Below, one piece after another: positions 8,488 through 19,492 of a stretch of 64,000 nt of DNA. This DNA comes from a bacterium (GTDB lineage Bacteria > Myxococcota_A > Polyangia > Nannocystales > Nannocystaceae). The stretch is from NCBI GenBank assembly GCA_024742475.1, contig JANSYI010000022.1:1-64000 (forward strand), in the 5' to 3' direction. The position numbers and the translations under genes are program-made. The notes below the pieces were generated by a model that was not told where the DNA came from, ran no database searches, and worked only from the letters and a program-made list of their open reading frames with translations. Positions within the stretch are counted from its first letter, which is position 1. Each line of letters begins with the position of its first letter.

Positions 8488-9225
8488 TCAAGGCTCGGTC
8501 GGGACGGACCGAGACCGTAGCGCCTCGAGCAGCGGTGCGAGCAGATCCTTCGGACCCTTGCCATCTGGCGCGTCGAGGAACGGCAGGCGGCCGAGGATGT
8601 TTACACCGCGGGCGGTCGCGACGATCTGCGCGTTGTCTTCGCGCGAGGGGTCCTCTTCGGTATCGGGGTCGACGAAGTAGATGCCCAAGACATCGAACCC
8701 CTCGTCGTCGAGCGCGTCGAGGGTGAGCAAGGTGTGGTTGATCGTGCCCAGCCCGGAGGACGCAACGACGACCACGTGGTCGGCGAGGGCCCGGATCCAC
8801 TCGGGCTGCCAGGTACCGCCGGGCATGGGAACGTGCAGACCGCCCGCCCCTTCGATGAAGACGATGTCAGCCTCGCGTTGCAGCTCCCATGTCTCCAGCC
8901 GAGTCCGCGTCAGCTCGAGGGCGTCGGGGAGCGGATCGACGTTGGCGGCGGGGGGCCGAAGAAACGGTGCGGGGTCCTCGGCGATGCCGGGCGCGACGGG
9001 TTCGGGGTAGCTCAGCGGGCAGGCCGACATCGAGTGGATGGTCTCGATACCCGAGGCTTCGAGGAGACGGTCGACGTCGGTGGGCAGCTCTTCGTCGCCG
9101 CTTTGAGCAGGCTTGAACGGTGCGACAGCCAGGCCTTGCGCCCGGCTCCACCGGAGCAGAGAGCAGACCAACGCGGTCTTGCCCACGCCGGTGTTCGTGC
9201 CCACGAAGAAGATGCGATCGGTCAT
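8488..9225 (-). CDS. bioD: Dethiobiotin synthase
   Basis: BioD closes the ureido ring of 7,8-diaminopelargonate using CO2 and ATP, the penultimate step of biotin synthesis. The 245-residue protein has the P-loop FFVGTNTGVGKTALVCSLLR at the N terminus and FKPAQSG shortly after. IEGAGGLHVPM follows, the BioD signature for the magnesium/phosphate region. It overlaps the end of bioF by 4 bp on the same strand, so the two are co-translated. bioA and bioB are not in the window. Confidence 0.95.
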   Translation of the reverse strand: MTDRIFFVGTNTGVGKTALVCSLLRWSRAQGLAVAPFKPAQSGDEELPTDVDRLLEASGIETIHSMSACPLSYPEPVAPGIAEDPAPFLRPPAANVDPLPDALELTRTRLETWELQREADIVFIEGAGGLHVPMPGGTWQPEWIRALADHVVVVASSGLGTINHTLLTLDALDDEGFDVLGIYFVDPDTEEDPSREDNAQIVATARGVNILGRLPFLDAPDGKGPKDLLAPLLEALRSRSVPTEP

Positions 9226-10400
9226 GGTGCGGTCGATCCGAGGAACGCGCGGTCGGACGCTCCTAACACATCACGGAGTGCGCAGACCAAACCGTCGATC
9301 TGGGCGTGGGTGTGTGCGGCGCTCAGGGTGAGGCGAAGCCGGGCTGCGCCGACGGGAACGGTGGGCGGGCGGATCGCTTGCACGTGCCAACCGTGCTCGA
9401 GGAGGTCCTCGGCGACGCGGACGCTTCGCTCGTTGTCACCCAACACGATGGGCACTACGGGGGACGTGGGTGTGGAGGGGAGCCGGAGCGCGCGGGCGAG
9501 GTGAGCGAGGTTGCTTCGCAGCCGAGCGCGGGCATTCTCGCCGACCTCGCCGGTCAGCAGATCGAGACCGTGCACGATCGATTCGGCCACCCGGGGGCTC
9601 GTTCCGGTGCTGAAGACGAAGGAGCGAGCGCGGGTCCGAATCCAGGTGCAGGCGGTGGCCGACCCGGCCACGAAGGCGCCTGCGCAGCCGAGCGCCTTGC
9701 TCAGCGTGCCGACGTAGAGTGTGGGGGTGATGCCGTGGGCCTGGGGCCACCCGCGCCCGCCGTCGAAGAGGCCGAAGCCGTGCGCATCATCCATATAGAG
9801 GCAGAAGCCGTCATCGAGGGCGGCCCGGAGGGCCGTGGCCGGCGCGACGTCGCCGTCCATCGAGAACACGGACTCGGTCACCCACCATCGCAGCCCGCCA
9901 CCCCCGACTCGCCCGTCGCGCGGAGGTGCGGACCCGTGGGGGAGGATTTCGCGCTGCGCGCTGCCCAAGCGGAGGCCGTCGATGATCGAGGCGTGGTTCA
10001 GCGCGTCCGAGAACACTATGTCCTCAGAGGACAGGATGGACGGCAGCACGCCCACGTTGAGCTGGAACCCGCTGGGAAAGAGGACGGCGTCTTCGTGCCC
10101 CGCGAGGCGGGCGAGGCGTCGCTCCGCCTCGCGGTGCGGCGCGAGGTCGCCGCAGACGAGGCGCGACGATGCGGCTCCGGAGGGCGCGTCGACCGGTGCG
10201 ATGGACTGGGCCAGGCCGAGGTAGTCGTTGGAGCAGAAGCCGACGACGGGCTTGCCAGCCAGGCGGTAGTGGACGCCCTCGCGGTGGGTGATCTCCGGGA
10301 GCTCGCGGCGGAGGCCTTGCGCATCGAGTGCTGCGAGGCGGTGGCGCAGACGTGCATCGAGCGGCACGAGCGGACTATGGCATAGATGTTCTCCGGGCAT
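9222..10400 (-). CDS. bioF: 8-amino-7-oxononanoate synthase
   Basis: BioF is a PLP enzyme that condenses pimeloyl thioester with alanine in biotin synthesis. The 392-residue protein shows FCSNDYLGLA near the N terminus, YMDDAHGFGLFDG, and the PLP-lysine segment VGTLSKALGCAGAFVAG. These place it in the alpha-oxoamine synthase family; adjacency to bioD favours BioF over KBL-type relatives. The ATG at 10400 is used, although a GTG 33 bp downstream would also fit. Only 46 bp separate it from divergent rsmG, so the promoters of both must lie in that gap or inside the genes. Confidence 0.93.
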   Translation of the reverse strand: MPGEHLCHSPLVPLDARLRHRLAALDAQGLRRELPEITHREGVHYRLAGKPVVGFCSNDYLGLAQSIAPVDAPSGAASSRLVCGDLAPHREAERRLARLAGHEDAVLFPSGFQLNVGVLPSILSSEDIVFSDALNHASIIDGLRLGSAQREILPHGSAPPRDGRVGGGGLRWWVTESVFSMDGDVAPATALRAALDDGFCLYMDDAHGFGLFDGGRGWPQAHGITPTLYVGTLSKALGCAGAFVAGSATACTWIRTRARSFVFSTGTSPRVAESIVHGLDLLTGEVGENARARLRSNLAHLARALRLPSTPTSPVVPIVLGDNERSVRVAEDLLEHGWHVQAIRPPTVPVGAARLRLTLSAAHTHAQIDGLVCALRDVLGASDRAFLGSTAP

Positions 10401-10446
10401 TCTCCGAGCGTTGGGGCGTGGGGCTCGCCCGTGCCATGATGGGCCG

Positions 10447-11082
10447 ATGATCGCCGACGAGCTCGAAGGCTGGATGCGGACGCGGCAGTGGACGCTCGAG
10501 GGCGAGACCTGCGAGCGGCTCGAGGCGCTCGTCGGACTGTGGCTGCGCTATGGCGCCGTGATGAACCTGACGAGCGCGCGTACGCGTGAGGCGCTGCTTC
10601 CCCACATCATCGACGGCCTCGACACGGCCTGGCTCGTCCGCTCGCAGGTTGGGGTTGGCGAGGACTACCGCTGGCTCGACCTGGGGAGCGGAGGAGGTTT
10701 CCCGGGGCTGGTGCTCGCCGCGGTCGGCCAGTGGCCCCTGCTGCTCGTGGAGCCGCGGCAGAAGCGTGCGTCGTTCCTCGAGCTGGCGCTTCGCTCTATT
10801 GGTTGTAGTTCAATAGAGGTGCGATGTGCGCGGTTCGAGCGCGCCACGTGGGAGCGAGAAGCGGCCAACGGATATATTAGGGCCGTAGAGCCGGGTAGAC
10901 GGATATGTTCGGCACGCGCGGTTTGGGAGCCGAAAGAGTGGCTCGAGGTGGCGCACCACGTGGGCGAAACGGGAGCACACGTGGTGATGCACCTCGGCGA
11001 GGGGATTTCGTCCGACGAGCTCGGTGTTTCGGCGTCGATTGAGAGCGCGCGCGGACGCATCGCAATCGCCACGGCCGGGTGA
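10447..11082 (+). CDS. rsmG: 16S rRNA (guanine(527)-N(7))-methyltransferase RsmG
   Basis: RsmG methylates G527 of 16S rRNA. The 211-residue protein has the conserved N-terminal helix region (YGAVMNLTSARTREALLPHIIDGL) and the SAM-binding motif WLDLGSGGGFPGLVLA. ARAVWEPKEWLEVA corresponds to the usual ARAVAPL region. The 3' half (about 10790-10915) is unusually AT-rich, with codons such as ATA, AGA and AGG that are rare in neighbours. It includes an 8-bp inverted repeat (10794-10801 with 10811-10818). The gene is followed by parS sites rather than parA-parB. Confidence 0.92.
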   Translation: MIADELEGWMRTRQWTLEGETCERLEALVGLWLRYGAVMNLTSARTREALLPHIIDGLDTAWLVRSQVGVGEDYRWLDLGSGGGFPGLVLAAVGQWPLLLVEPRQKRASFLELALRSIGCSSIEVRCARFERATWEREAANGYIRAVEPGRRICSARAVWEPKEWLEVAHHVGETGAHVVMHLGEGISSDELGVSASIESARGRIAIATAG

Positions 11083-11620
11083 GGCGCCAGAGTGCGGGGA
11101 TCCCGAGGGCGATCGGCGTCTTCGGCGATTGTTCGAGTCGGTGGATGTTCCGTCCGCGGGCTCTAGGACACGCGGCGTCTAGCCCGAGCGCGCGCGAGGT
11201 CGGCTCGCTGGGTCCCAGCGGGAGCCCGGTCGCGCGCGACGGCTGGCATGCCGAGCGCGCGGCGTTTCACCTGCCAGACCGGGGGTGTCATCCCGACCTC
11301 GAGCGTTCCACGTGAAACACCACCGACCGCGAGGGGCCGCCCGGCCGTGGGTAGGCAGAACGCCACCCGGACCCCATGTTTCACGTGGAACGTCCGAGGT
11401 GGTTCCTCGCGGCGCCTGCACGCGCGCTCGAGGCACGGCGGTGTCCCGACCGGTGTCGGGAGCCCGACTCGGCCTCCGGCTCACCGAGTTGTTTCACGTG
11501 GAACAACCCCGGCCTGCCCCTGCGGCAACCCGCCTCCTCCCCGACCTCTGCCCGGACCAACCTGCCCGTGCCCCTCAGTGTTTCACGTGAAACGCCCTCG
11601 GGATCGACACTGGGTCGGGC
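11083..11620. promoter_or_regulatory. parS: parS centromere cluster, four sites
   Basis: The 538-bp stretch has no convincing gene. Four close matches to the 16-bp parS consensus TGTTTCACGTGAAACA lie at 11304-11319 (CGTTCCACGTGAAACA), 11377-11392 (TGTTTCACGTGGAACG), 11490-11505 (TGTTTCACGTGGAACA) and 11579-11594 (TGTTTCACGTGAAACG). parS sites bind ParB to segregate the origin region; clustering near the origin is typical. A half-site (CCACGTGAAAC) occurs in the adjacent rhomboid gene at about 12255-12265. No parA or parB gene is present in the window. Confidence 0.93.
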
Positions 11621-12727
11621 CTAGGGGTCCAGCCGCGCCGCAGCGTCCAGGCAGTGGTCCAGGTGCGCTTCGATCTCGTCGACGGCCCCGCCCGACGCTT
11701 CCGAAGCCTTGCTCACCCACCGAAGGCCGGCCTCTGCGTCTCCCCGCCGGCACAGGATCCAGCCCTTGGTGTCCAAGTAGTCGGGGTTGTCAGGGTCGGC
11801 GCTGAGGGCTTCATCCACCAGTGCCTCCGCGCGAAGGAGGTCGACACCCGCCTCCGCGAGGGCATAGGCGACTCCGTTCTTTAGCTCTGCAGACTCGCCC
11901 TCCGCCTCGAGCGCCGCCTCCAACAGGGGAACGGCAGCCGCCCCCTCCCCTGCCTCCAGCGCTGCATAGCCCCGAAAGGCAAAGTAGTTCGCCCTTCCCT
12001 CGGGTGATCGAGCCGCCCAGGAGAGCCCAAGGAGCCCAAGCAGCGAGGCCATACCTGCCAAAGGCCGTGCCCAGCCCGGGCCGACGTGCGCGAACCCGAC
12101 ACCCACCAGCAAACCGAATGCAAGCCCACCGAGGTGTCCCGCCTGCGCGATCACGGGCACGACGAAGCCAAGGCCCACCATCAACCCAAGCGTCAGGCCC
12201 AGGCCGCGGGTGGAGACCAGCTCAACCCGTTTCCGGACCTCTGGCGCGCCCCATCCACGTGAAACCCAGAGACCTCCAGCGAGCCCGAGGATTCCCGCCG
12301 ACGCGCCCACCACGATCGGAGCCTCCGCCCAGGCGATCGAAGCCAGCACGCCACCCGCACTCGAGACGGCGAAACACAGGAGCGCTGCCGCATGACCCCA
12401 CGCTCGCGAAGCCCACGGCCCGATGACCCATAGTGACCACATGTTCAGTAGCAGGTGGAGCGCCGACCCATGGACGAGCCCGGTGCTCGCCACTCGCCAC
12501 CAGCCCCCGCTCTCCCAGAGCCTGGCCAAGTCCGCAGCGCCAACCGACCGCAGGGCCGCGGGGCATTGCATGCCCCAGCCCATCTCCCACCACGGTCCGT
12601 CGGACTCCCCTACGCAGGCCCAAGCCGAGATGCCGAACACGACGGTGCATACGGCGATGAGCACGGCCCACGGTGCCCCCGCGGGTACGCGGCGGCTGTT
12701 GCATTTGGCGTCCAAGCCCGGGAGCAT
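11621..12727 (-). CDS. Rhomboid-family intramembrane serine protease with C-terminal TPR region
   Basis: The 368-residue protein carries a rhomboid core with about six membrane helices. The conserved HxxxN loop appears as HLLLNMWSLW (residues 91-100). The catalytic serine is in GASAGILGL (Ser143) and the histidine in QAGHLGGLAFG (His198). Rhomboids cleave transmembrane substrates within the bilayer. From about residue 245 a soluble helical region resembles TPR repeats (NYFAFRGYAALEAGEG, DPDNPDYLDTKGWIL), suggesting a substrate- or partner-binding tail. The ATG at 12727 is chosen because the longer frame would run into the divergent gene. Substrate unknown. Confidence 0.85.
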   Translation of the reverse strand: MLPGLDAKCNSRRVPAGAPWAVLIAVCTVVFGISAWACVGESDGPWWEMGWGMQCPAALRSVGAADLARLWESGGWWRVASTGLVHGSALHLLLNMWSLWVIGPWASRAWGHAAALLCFAVSSAGGVLASIAWAEAPIVVGASAGILGLAGGLWVSRGWGAPEVRKRVELVSTRGLGLTLGLMVGLGFVVPVIAQAGHLGGLAFGLLVGVGFAHVGPGWARPLAGMASLLGLLGLSWAARSPEGRANYFAFRGYAALEAGEGAAAVPLLEAALEAEGESAELKNGVAYALAEAGVDLLRAEALVDEALSADPDNPDYLDTKGWILCRRGDAEAGLRWVSKASEASGGAVDEIEAHLDHCLDAAARLDP

Positions 12728-12867
12728 ATCAACCGGCCCGCCCTCGACCGAGAACAGCGCACGCAGCGAATGCTGCTGACTTGCTGCGCTGTATCGCCAA
12801 TTGCTATCGTCCTCCTCCACGGTGGCGGTCGGCTCGAGGCCCAGCTGCGCCGCCCCGGCTCTGCCCC

Positions 12868-15539
<2,672 letters not shown>

Positions 15540-15543
<4 letters not shown>

Positions 15544-16586
15544 GCGAAAACGCAGACCCTGTCGTCCTCGCTCTCGAGAGCAGCTGCGACGAGACGGCCG
15601 CCGCCGTCGTCCGTGGGACACACGTTGTCTCGAGCGTGGTGAGTACGCAGATCGAGGTCCATCGACAGTTCGGCGGGGTCGTGCCAGAGCTGGCCTCGCG
15701 GCATCACCTCGGCGCGGTCAGTGCAGTCACCGAGCAGGCTATCGCTCGGGCGGATATGTCCCTCGCGGACATCGACGCTCTCGCAGTGACGGAAGGCCCT
15801 GGCCTCAGCGGTGCGCTGCTCGTGGCCGTACAGATGGGCCGCGGGCTGGCCTTCGCCACCGGCAAGCCCCTGTACGGCGTGCACCACATGGAAGGCCACC
15901 TGTGGTCGGCGTTCCTCGGTGATGCGGACCTCGACGCCACGCCCTTCGCGCCGCATGTGGCGCTGCTGGTGTCCGGTGGCCACACCGAGCTCGTGGAGGT
16001 GCGGGCGCACGGGCACTATCGCGTGCTCGGTGCGACCCGCGACGACGCGGCGGGCGAGGCCTACGACAAAGTCGCGAAGCTGCTCGGGCTTGGGTACCCC
16101 GGCGGGCCCATCATCGATGCGCTCGCTGCCGAAGGCGACCCTGCGGCCCACGCCTTCCCCCGAGCCATGATGAAGCAGCCCGGCTTCGAGTTCTCCTTCG
16201 CGGGGCTCAAGACCGCGGTCCTCGTGCACGTCGAAAAGCACGGCCCGCCGGACTCGCGCAAGGCCTTGGCCGACGTCTGCGCCTCCTTTCAGGCGGCCGT
16301 GAGCGAGGTGCTCGTCGTCAAGGCGGCGCGCGCCATCGAGCGCACCGGACTGCGTCGCCTGAACATCGTCGGAGGCGTCGCGGCCAACAGCGGGCTTCGA
16401 GCGGCCGCGCAGGCCCGCGGCGACCGCGATGGCTTTTCCGTTCGCGTGCCGCCGCTGCGCTACTGTGGCGACAACGCGGCCATGATCGGCGCTGCCGCTG
16501 CGGCCAGGGTCGCCGCCGGCCTCGACCCCTCGGTCGACGTCTACACGAACCTGCCGATCGACGACCCGAGGGTGGTGTTCGCATGA
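15540..16586 (+). CDS. tsaD: tRNA threonylcarbamoyladenosine transferase subunit TsaD
   Basis: TsaD transfers the threonylcarbamoyl group to A37 of ANN-decoding tRNAs. The 348-residue product starts with the ASKHA nucleotide fold (VLALESSCDETAAAVV). It has the metal-binding HHMEGHLWSAF motif, LLVSGGHTELVEV, and the later GLGYPGGPIIDALA and IVGGVAANSGLR segments. The length is standard. The start overlaps the regulator's stop (ATGA), and the stop overlaps rsmA by ATGA, so the genes are likely co-translated. Partners tsaB, tsaC and tsaE are elsewhere. Confidence 0.96.
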
Positions 16587-17407
16587 TCGAATCTCCCGTC
16601 ACCGTACTGCGCCGCCACGGCCTCGAAGCGCGCAAGAGCTGGGGGCAGCACTTCCTGCACGCCATGCACGTTCACGCGTCGATCGCGAGGACCGTCGGGG
16701 CGGCCGAGGGCACGCGCGTCCTCGAGATCGGCTCCGGCCTGGGCACCCTCACCGCCCATCTGCTCGAGACCGGCGCCGACGTCTGGGCGATCGAGCGCGA
16801 CCGTGACCTGTGCGAGGTGCTCCGCAAGGAGTTCGGCACGCTCCCCAACTTCACGCTTCACGAGACCGACGCGGTGAAGTTCGACTACGCGGCGGCGGGC
16901 GACGGCGAGACCCGGCCGCACATCGCGGGGAACCTCCCCTACCACCTCACCGGTCCCCTGCTCTTCCGCATGCTCGAAGCGCAGGCCGTCACGGGTCCGT
17001 GGGTGATCCTCATTCAGAAGGAGGTGGCCCAGCGGCTGTGTGCGTCGCCGGGAAACAAGACCTACGGCGGCATCACGGTTGGGCTCTCTCGGGTGCGTGA
17101 CATCTCGATGGTGATGCACGTGCCCCCGGGCGCATTCGCTCCGCCTCCCAAAGTCGACTCGGCGGTCGTGTTGCTCGCCCCCCGCGCGGAGCCTCGCGGT
17201 GAGGTCCCCGACGAGGCGCGCTTCCTCGCGCTGGTGCGCACCGCGTTTCAGATGCGACGCAAGACCCTGAGCAACGCGCTGCGGCCCCTGGGCTCGCGGG
17301 AGCAGGTGGAGTCATGGTGCGCGGCCGCGGGCGTCGACCCGAAGCTGCGCCCCGAACGTGTGACCGTCGAGGGCTTCGCTGCGATCGCCCGGGCGCGCGA
17401 TGCCTGA
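16583..17407 (+). CDS. rsmA: 16S rRNA (adenine(1518)-N(6)/adenine(1519)-N(6))-dimethyltransferase
   Basis: RsmA (KsgA) dimethylates A1518 and A1519 of 16S rRNA late in 30S assembly. The 274-residue protein has KSWGQHFLHAMHVHASIA at the N terminus and the SAM motif VLEIGSGLGTLTAHLLE. The catalytic motif is AGNLPYHLTGPLLFRML (N-L-P-Y). The C-terminal helical domain includes AFQMRRKTLSNALRPL. It overlaps tsaD at its start and mutM at its end, placing it centrally in a tightly packed rightward run. Confidence 0.95.
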   Translation: MIESPVTVLRRHGLEARKSWGQHFLHAMHVHASIARTVGAAEGTRVLEIGSGLGTLTAHLLETGADVWAIERDRDLCEVLRKEFGTLPNFTLHETDAVKFDYAAAGDGETRPHIAGNLPYHLTGPLLFRMLEAQAVTGPWVILIQKEVAQRLCASPGNKTYGGITVGLSRVRDISMVMHVPPGAFAPPPKVDSAVVLLAPRAEPRGEVPDEARFLALVRTAFQMRRKTLSNALRPLGSREQVESWCAAAGVDPKLRPERVTVEGFAAIARARDA

Positions 17408-18257
17408 ACTTCCCGAGGTCGAGTGCCTGCGACGCGGGCTCGCGCACGCCGACCTGTCTTCCAAGGTCATATCCTCCGTCTGGCGCTCCGGCCTTGCCTT
17501 GCGCACGGGTGCGTTCTGGCGCGACGAACGGCTCCACCTACTCCAGCGCGCGCGGACGGGGTCGTTCGAGCGCCGCGGAAAGTTCTTGCTGTGGCGTCTG
17601 ACCGGCGAGGCGGGCCAGGACCTCGCGGCGGTCATCCACCTGGGCATGACGGGCCGCCTGACGGTGTGCAGCCCAGGCACCGAGCCCATTGCGCACACCC
17701 ACGTCATCGTGTCGCTGCAAGGCGGTCCAGATCTTCACTACGCGGACGCCCGCAGGTTCGGTGGGGTCCACGTCGATGCGCTCGACCGGTTGGCGAGAGT
17801 GGGGCCGCTGGCGAACCTCGGCCCCGAGCCCCTGGAACCAGGGTTCTCCGCTGCGCAGCTGGAGTCGCGCGGGGGCCGGTCCCGCCGAGCGATCCGCGAC
17901 GTGCTTCTCGACCAACGCGTGGTCGCGGGGCTGGGCAACATCTACGTCAGCGAGGCCTTGTTTCGCGCCGGCTTGCCGCCGATAGCCCCGGCCTGCGAGC
18001 TCCGGCCGTCCGCGTGGGCGCGGCTGTGCACGGCGATCGACGATGTGTTGCGGCAAGGCATCCGCAATGGCGGCACGACGCTGCGCGACTATCGGGGCGC
18101 CGAAGGGGAACGCGGGCGGAACCAGAACGCGCTCGCGGTGTATGGCCGTGGCGGACACCCCTGCCCCACCTGCGAGCGAACGCTCCGAGCATACGAGCAC
18201 TCCGGCCGAAGCGGCGTGCTCTGTCCTCGCTGCCAGCCAGCTCGGCGCCGACGCTGA
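17400..18257 (+). CDS. mutM: Formamidopyrimidine-DNA glycosylase
   Basis: MutM/Fpg excises 8-oxoguanine and formamidopyrimidines and nicks the abasic site. The 285-residue protein begins MPELPEVE, so Pro2 and Glu3 supply the catalytic N terminus. RRGKFLLWRL carries the conserved lysine, HLGMTGRL follows, and GLGNIYVSEALFRAG marks the helix-two-turn-helix. The C-terminal zinc finger has CPTC and CPRC pairs around a TLRAYEHSGRSGVLC segment, as expected for Fpg. The ATG overlaps the end of rsmA by 8 bp. Confidence 0.94.
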   Translation: MPELPEVECLRRGLAHADLSSKVISSVWRSGLALRTGAFWRDERLHLLQRARTGSFERRGKFLLWRLTGEAGQDLAAVIHLGMTGRLTVCSPGTEPIAHTHVIVSLQGGPDLHYADARRFGGVHVDALDRLARVGPLANLGPEPLEPGFSAAQLESRGGRSRRAIRDVLLDQRVVAGLGNIYVSEALFRAGLPPIAPACELRPSAWARLCTAIDDVLRQGIRNGGTTLRDYRGAEGERGRNQNALAVYGRGGHPCPTCERTLRAYEHSGRSGVLCPRCQPARRRR

Positions 18258-18265
18258 CTGAACCA

Positions 18266-18293
18266 AAGACAAAACCCCCGAAGAGCGGGGGTT
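18266..18293 (-). terminator. Intrinsic terminator reading leftward
   Basis: AACCCCCG at 18273-18280 pairs with CGGGGGTT at 18286-18293 across a 5-nt loop. On the minus strand the stem is followed by TTTTGTCTTTG, a usable U-tract; on the plus strand no T-run follows. It would therefore end a leftward transcript coming from the 18300-18530 gap, or act in both directions after mutM. No protein gene is known on the minus strand there, which suggests a small RNA. Confidence 0.6.
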
Positions 18294-18540
18294 GTCGGTC
18301 GTGGTGCCGTGGATGGGAAGGCCGGGGGAGACATGACCCGTCCAGGCACGAGGTTGCGGTTTCGGTTTGTGTTGCAGGGCTCCCATCGTCGGGAGACGGG
18401 ACACATAGTTTGCAGCTCCCGTACCAACTCGGATCTGGACTCGAGAAAACGTCTTTCTTGGGGCCTAGAAACCGGCCGAAGCGCCCGCGCCACACGATCG
18501 TGGAGGTTTTGACGCCAGTCTGCTGACACCGCCAAGTCCA
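18294..18540 (-). ncRNA. Candidate structured small RNA upstream of the leftward terminator
   Basis: This stretch lacks a credible protein frame but ends in a minus-strand intrinsic terminator. It contains several stems, for example GAAAACGTCTTTC-type pairing near 18444-18457 and CTCCC/GGGAG arms near 18380-18394. On the minus strand TTGACG occurs near 18555 and could be a -35 element, but no good -10 was found. The family is not recognised: it lacks the SRP, tmRNA and RNase P signatures I looked for. 6S RNA cannot be excluded. Confidence 0.25.
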
Positions 18541-18802
18541 CAATCGGGACGCGTCAAAGAACTGACGACCCGCGTTGGAACCCTGACGCAGCGGGTACGG
18601 GAGAAATGACGATCGTCAGGCGCGTGACGGCGCGAAAGCAGGGCGCTGCGGCCAACGTTCAGGCTGGCAGATCAACACCGCCTCCCGCCCGTTGGTAGCC
18701 GCAACAGCTTGCGTCATGTCCGCCATCGCCGCCTCCTGGGAGCACCTTCCTTCCCCCCACACCCCCTCCGCGAAAGCGAAGACCCGACGCAGCGCGAAAT
18801 CC
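18541..18802. other. Gap upstream of the ECF sigma gene with repeated TGACG motifs
   Basis: No gene is supported in this gap. TGACG recurs (about 18563, 18583, 18607 and 18625), with a GACGATCGTC palindrome at about 18608-18617. Such spaced motifs could be a regulator-binding array for the downstream sigma factor operon. A possible N-terminal extension of the sigma gene overlaps the right end. Confidence 0.3.
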
Positions 18803-19492
18803 ATGTCCCCTAGCAGCAAACCGGCGCCAACCCCGCTTCAGCCGCGAAGCTCGACCGATCCCAGATCGGACGAGGCGCTGATGGAGGCGTTCGCGGACGG
18901 CGAGGCGGAGGCGTTCGACCATCTGGTCCGGCGACACAGCCGGGGCCTCTACAACTTCCTCCTCCGCAGCGTGCAAAGCGCGCCTCGCGCCGAAGAACTC
19001 CTGCAGGACGTGCTCGTTCGCGTGATCCGCTCCAAGCACCGCTATCGGCGCTCGGCCAAGTTCACGACGTGGATGTACACGATCGCGCGGAACCTGTGCG
19101 TGGACGAGAGCCGGCGCGCGAGGTTTCGCGATCACGAGTCGCTCGAAGCGCCCCGAGGCCCCGACGGCACCCGCAGCCTGCTCGCTGGGCTTCGCGCGGA
19201 CGCGGTCCCCACCGACGCGCGCGCCGAGGCCGTGCGACTGCGCGCTCAGATGGCCCGCGCGGTGAGCCGCCTCCCGCGGGATCAACGTGAGGTTTTCTTG
19301 ATGCGGCAGCTTGGTGGCCTATCGTTTCGCGAGATCGGCGATGCTGTAGGCGCGCCCGAGAACACCGTGAAGAGCCGCATGCGATACGCCCTCGAGAAAC
19401 TCCGAGGGGAGCTCTCCGAGCTGCACGCCGCGATCGCCTCCCCTCCTGCGAAGCAGCGCCGCCCCGGCCGCGCGGGATGGTCGCATGGCTGA
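18803..19492 (+). CDS. ECF-family RNA polymerase sigma factor
   Basis: The 229-residue protein has sigma region 2 (LMEAFADGEAEAFDHLVRRH ... AEELLQDVLVRVIRSKHRY, then FTTWMYTIARNLCVDESRR). Region 4 carries the helix-turn-helix LPRDQREVFLMRQLGGLSF and GDAVGAPENTVKSRMRYALE. It lacks sigma regions 1 and 3, as ECF factors do. The ATG at 18803 removes a non-conserved Ala/Ser-rich stretch. It overlaps the next gene by 8 bp, and that gene encodes a membrane protein that could be its anti-sigma factor. Target promoters unknown. Confidence 0.9.
   Translation: MSPSSKPAPTPLQPRSSTDPRSDEALMEAFADGEAEAFDHLVRRHSRGLYNFLLRSVQSAPRAEELLQDVLVRVIRSKHRYRRSAKFTTWMYTIARNLCVDESRRARFRDHESLEAPRGPDGTRSLLAGLRADAVPTDARAEAVRLRAQMARAVSRLPRDQREVFLMRQLGGLSFREIGDAVGAPENTVKSRMRYALEKLRGELSELHAAIASPPAKQRRPGRAGWSHG

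Noticed and set aside
11248..11805. Pro/Arg-rich plus-strand frame across the parS cluster
   Set aside because: Composition is that of random GC-rich sequence and it covers the parS palindromes and the rhomboid 3' end.
18309..18512. 67-codon plus-strand frame after mutM
   Set aside because: Arg/Ser-rich with no start signal or family, overlapping a region better explained by a leftward RNA and terminator.
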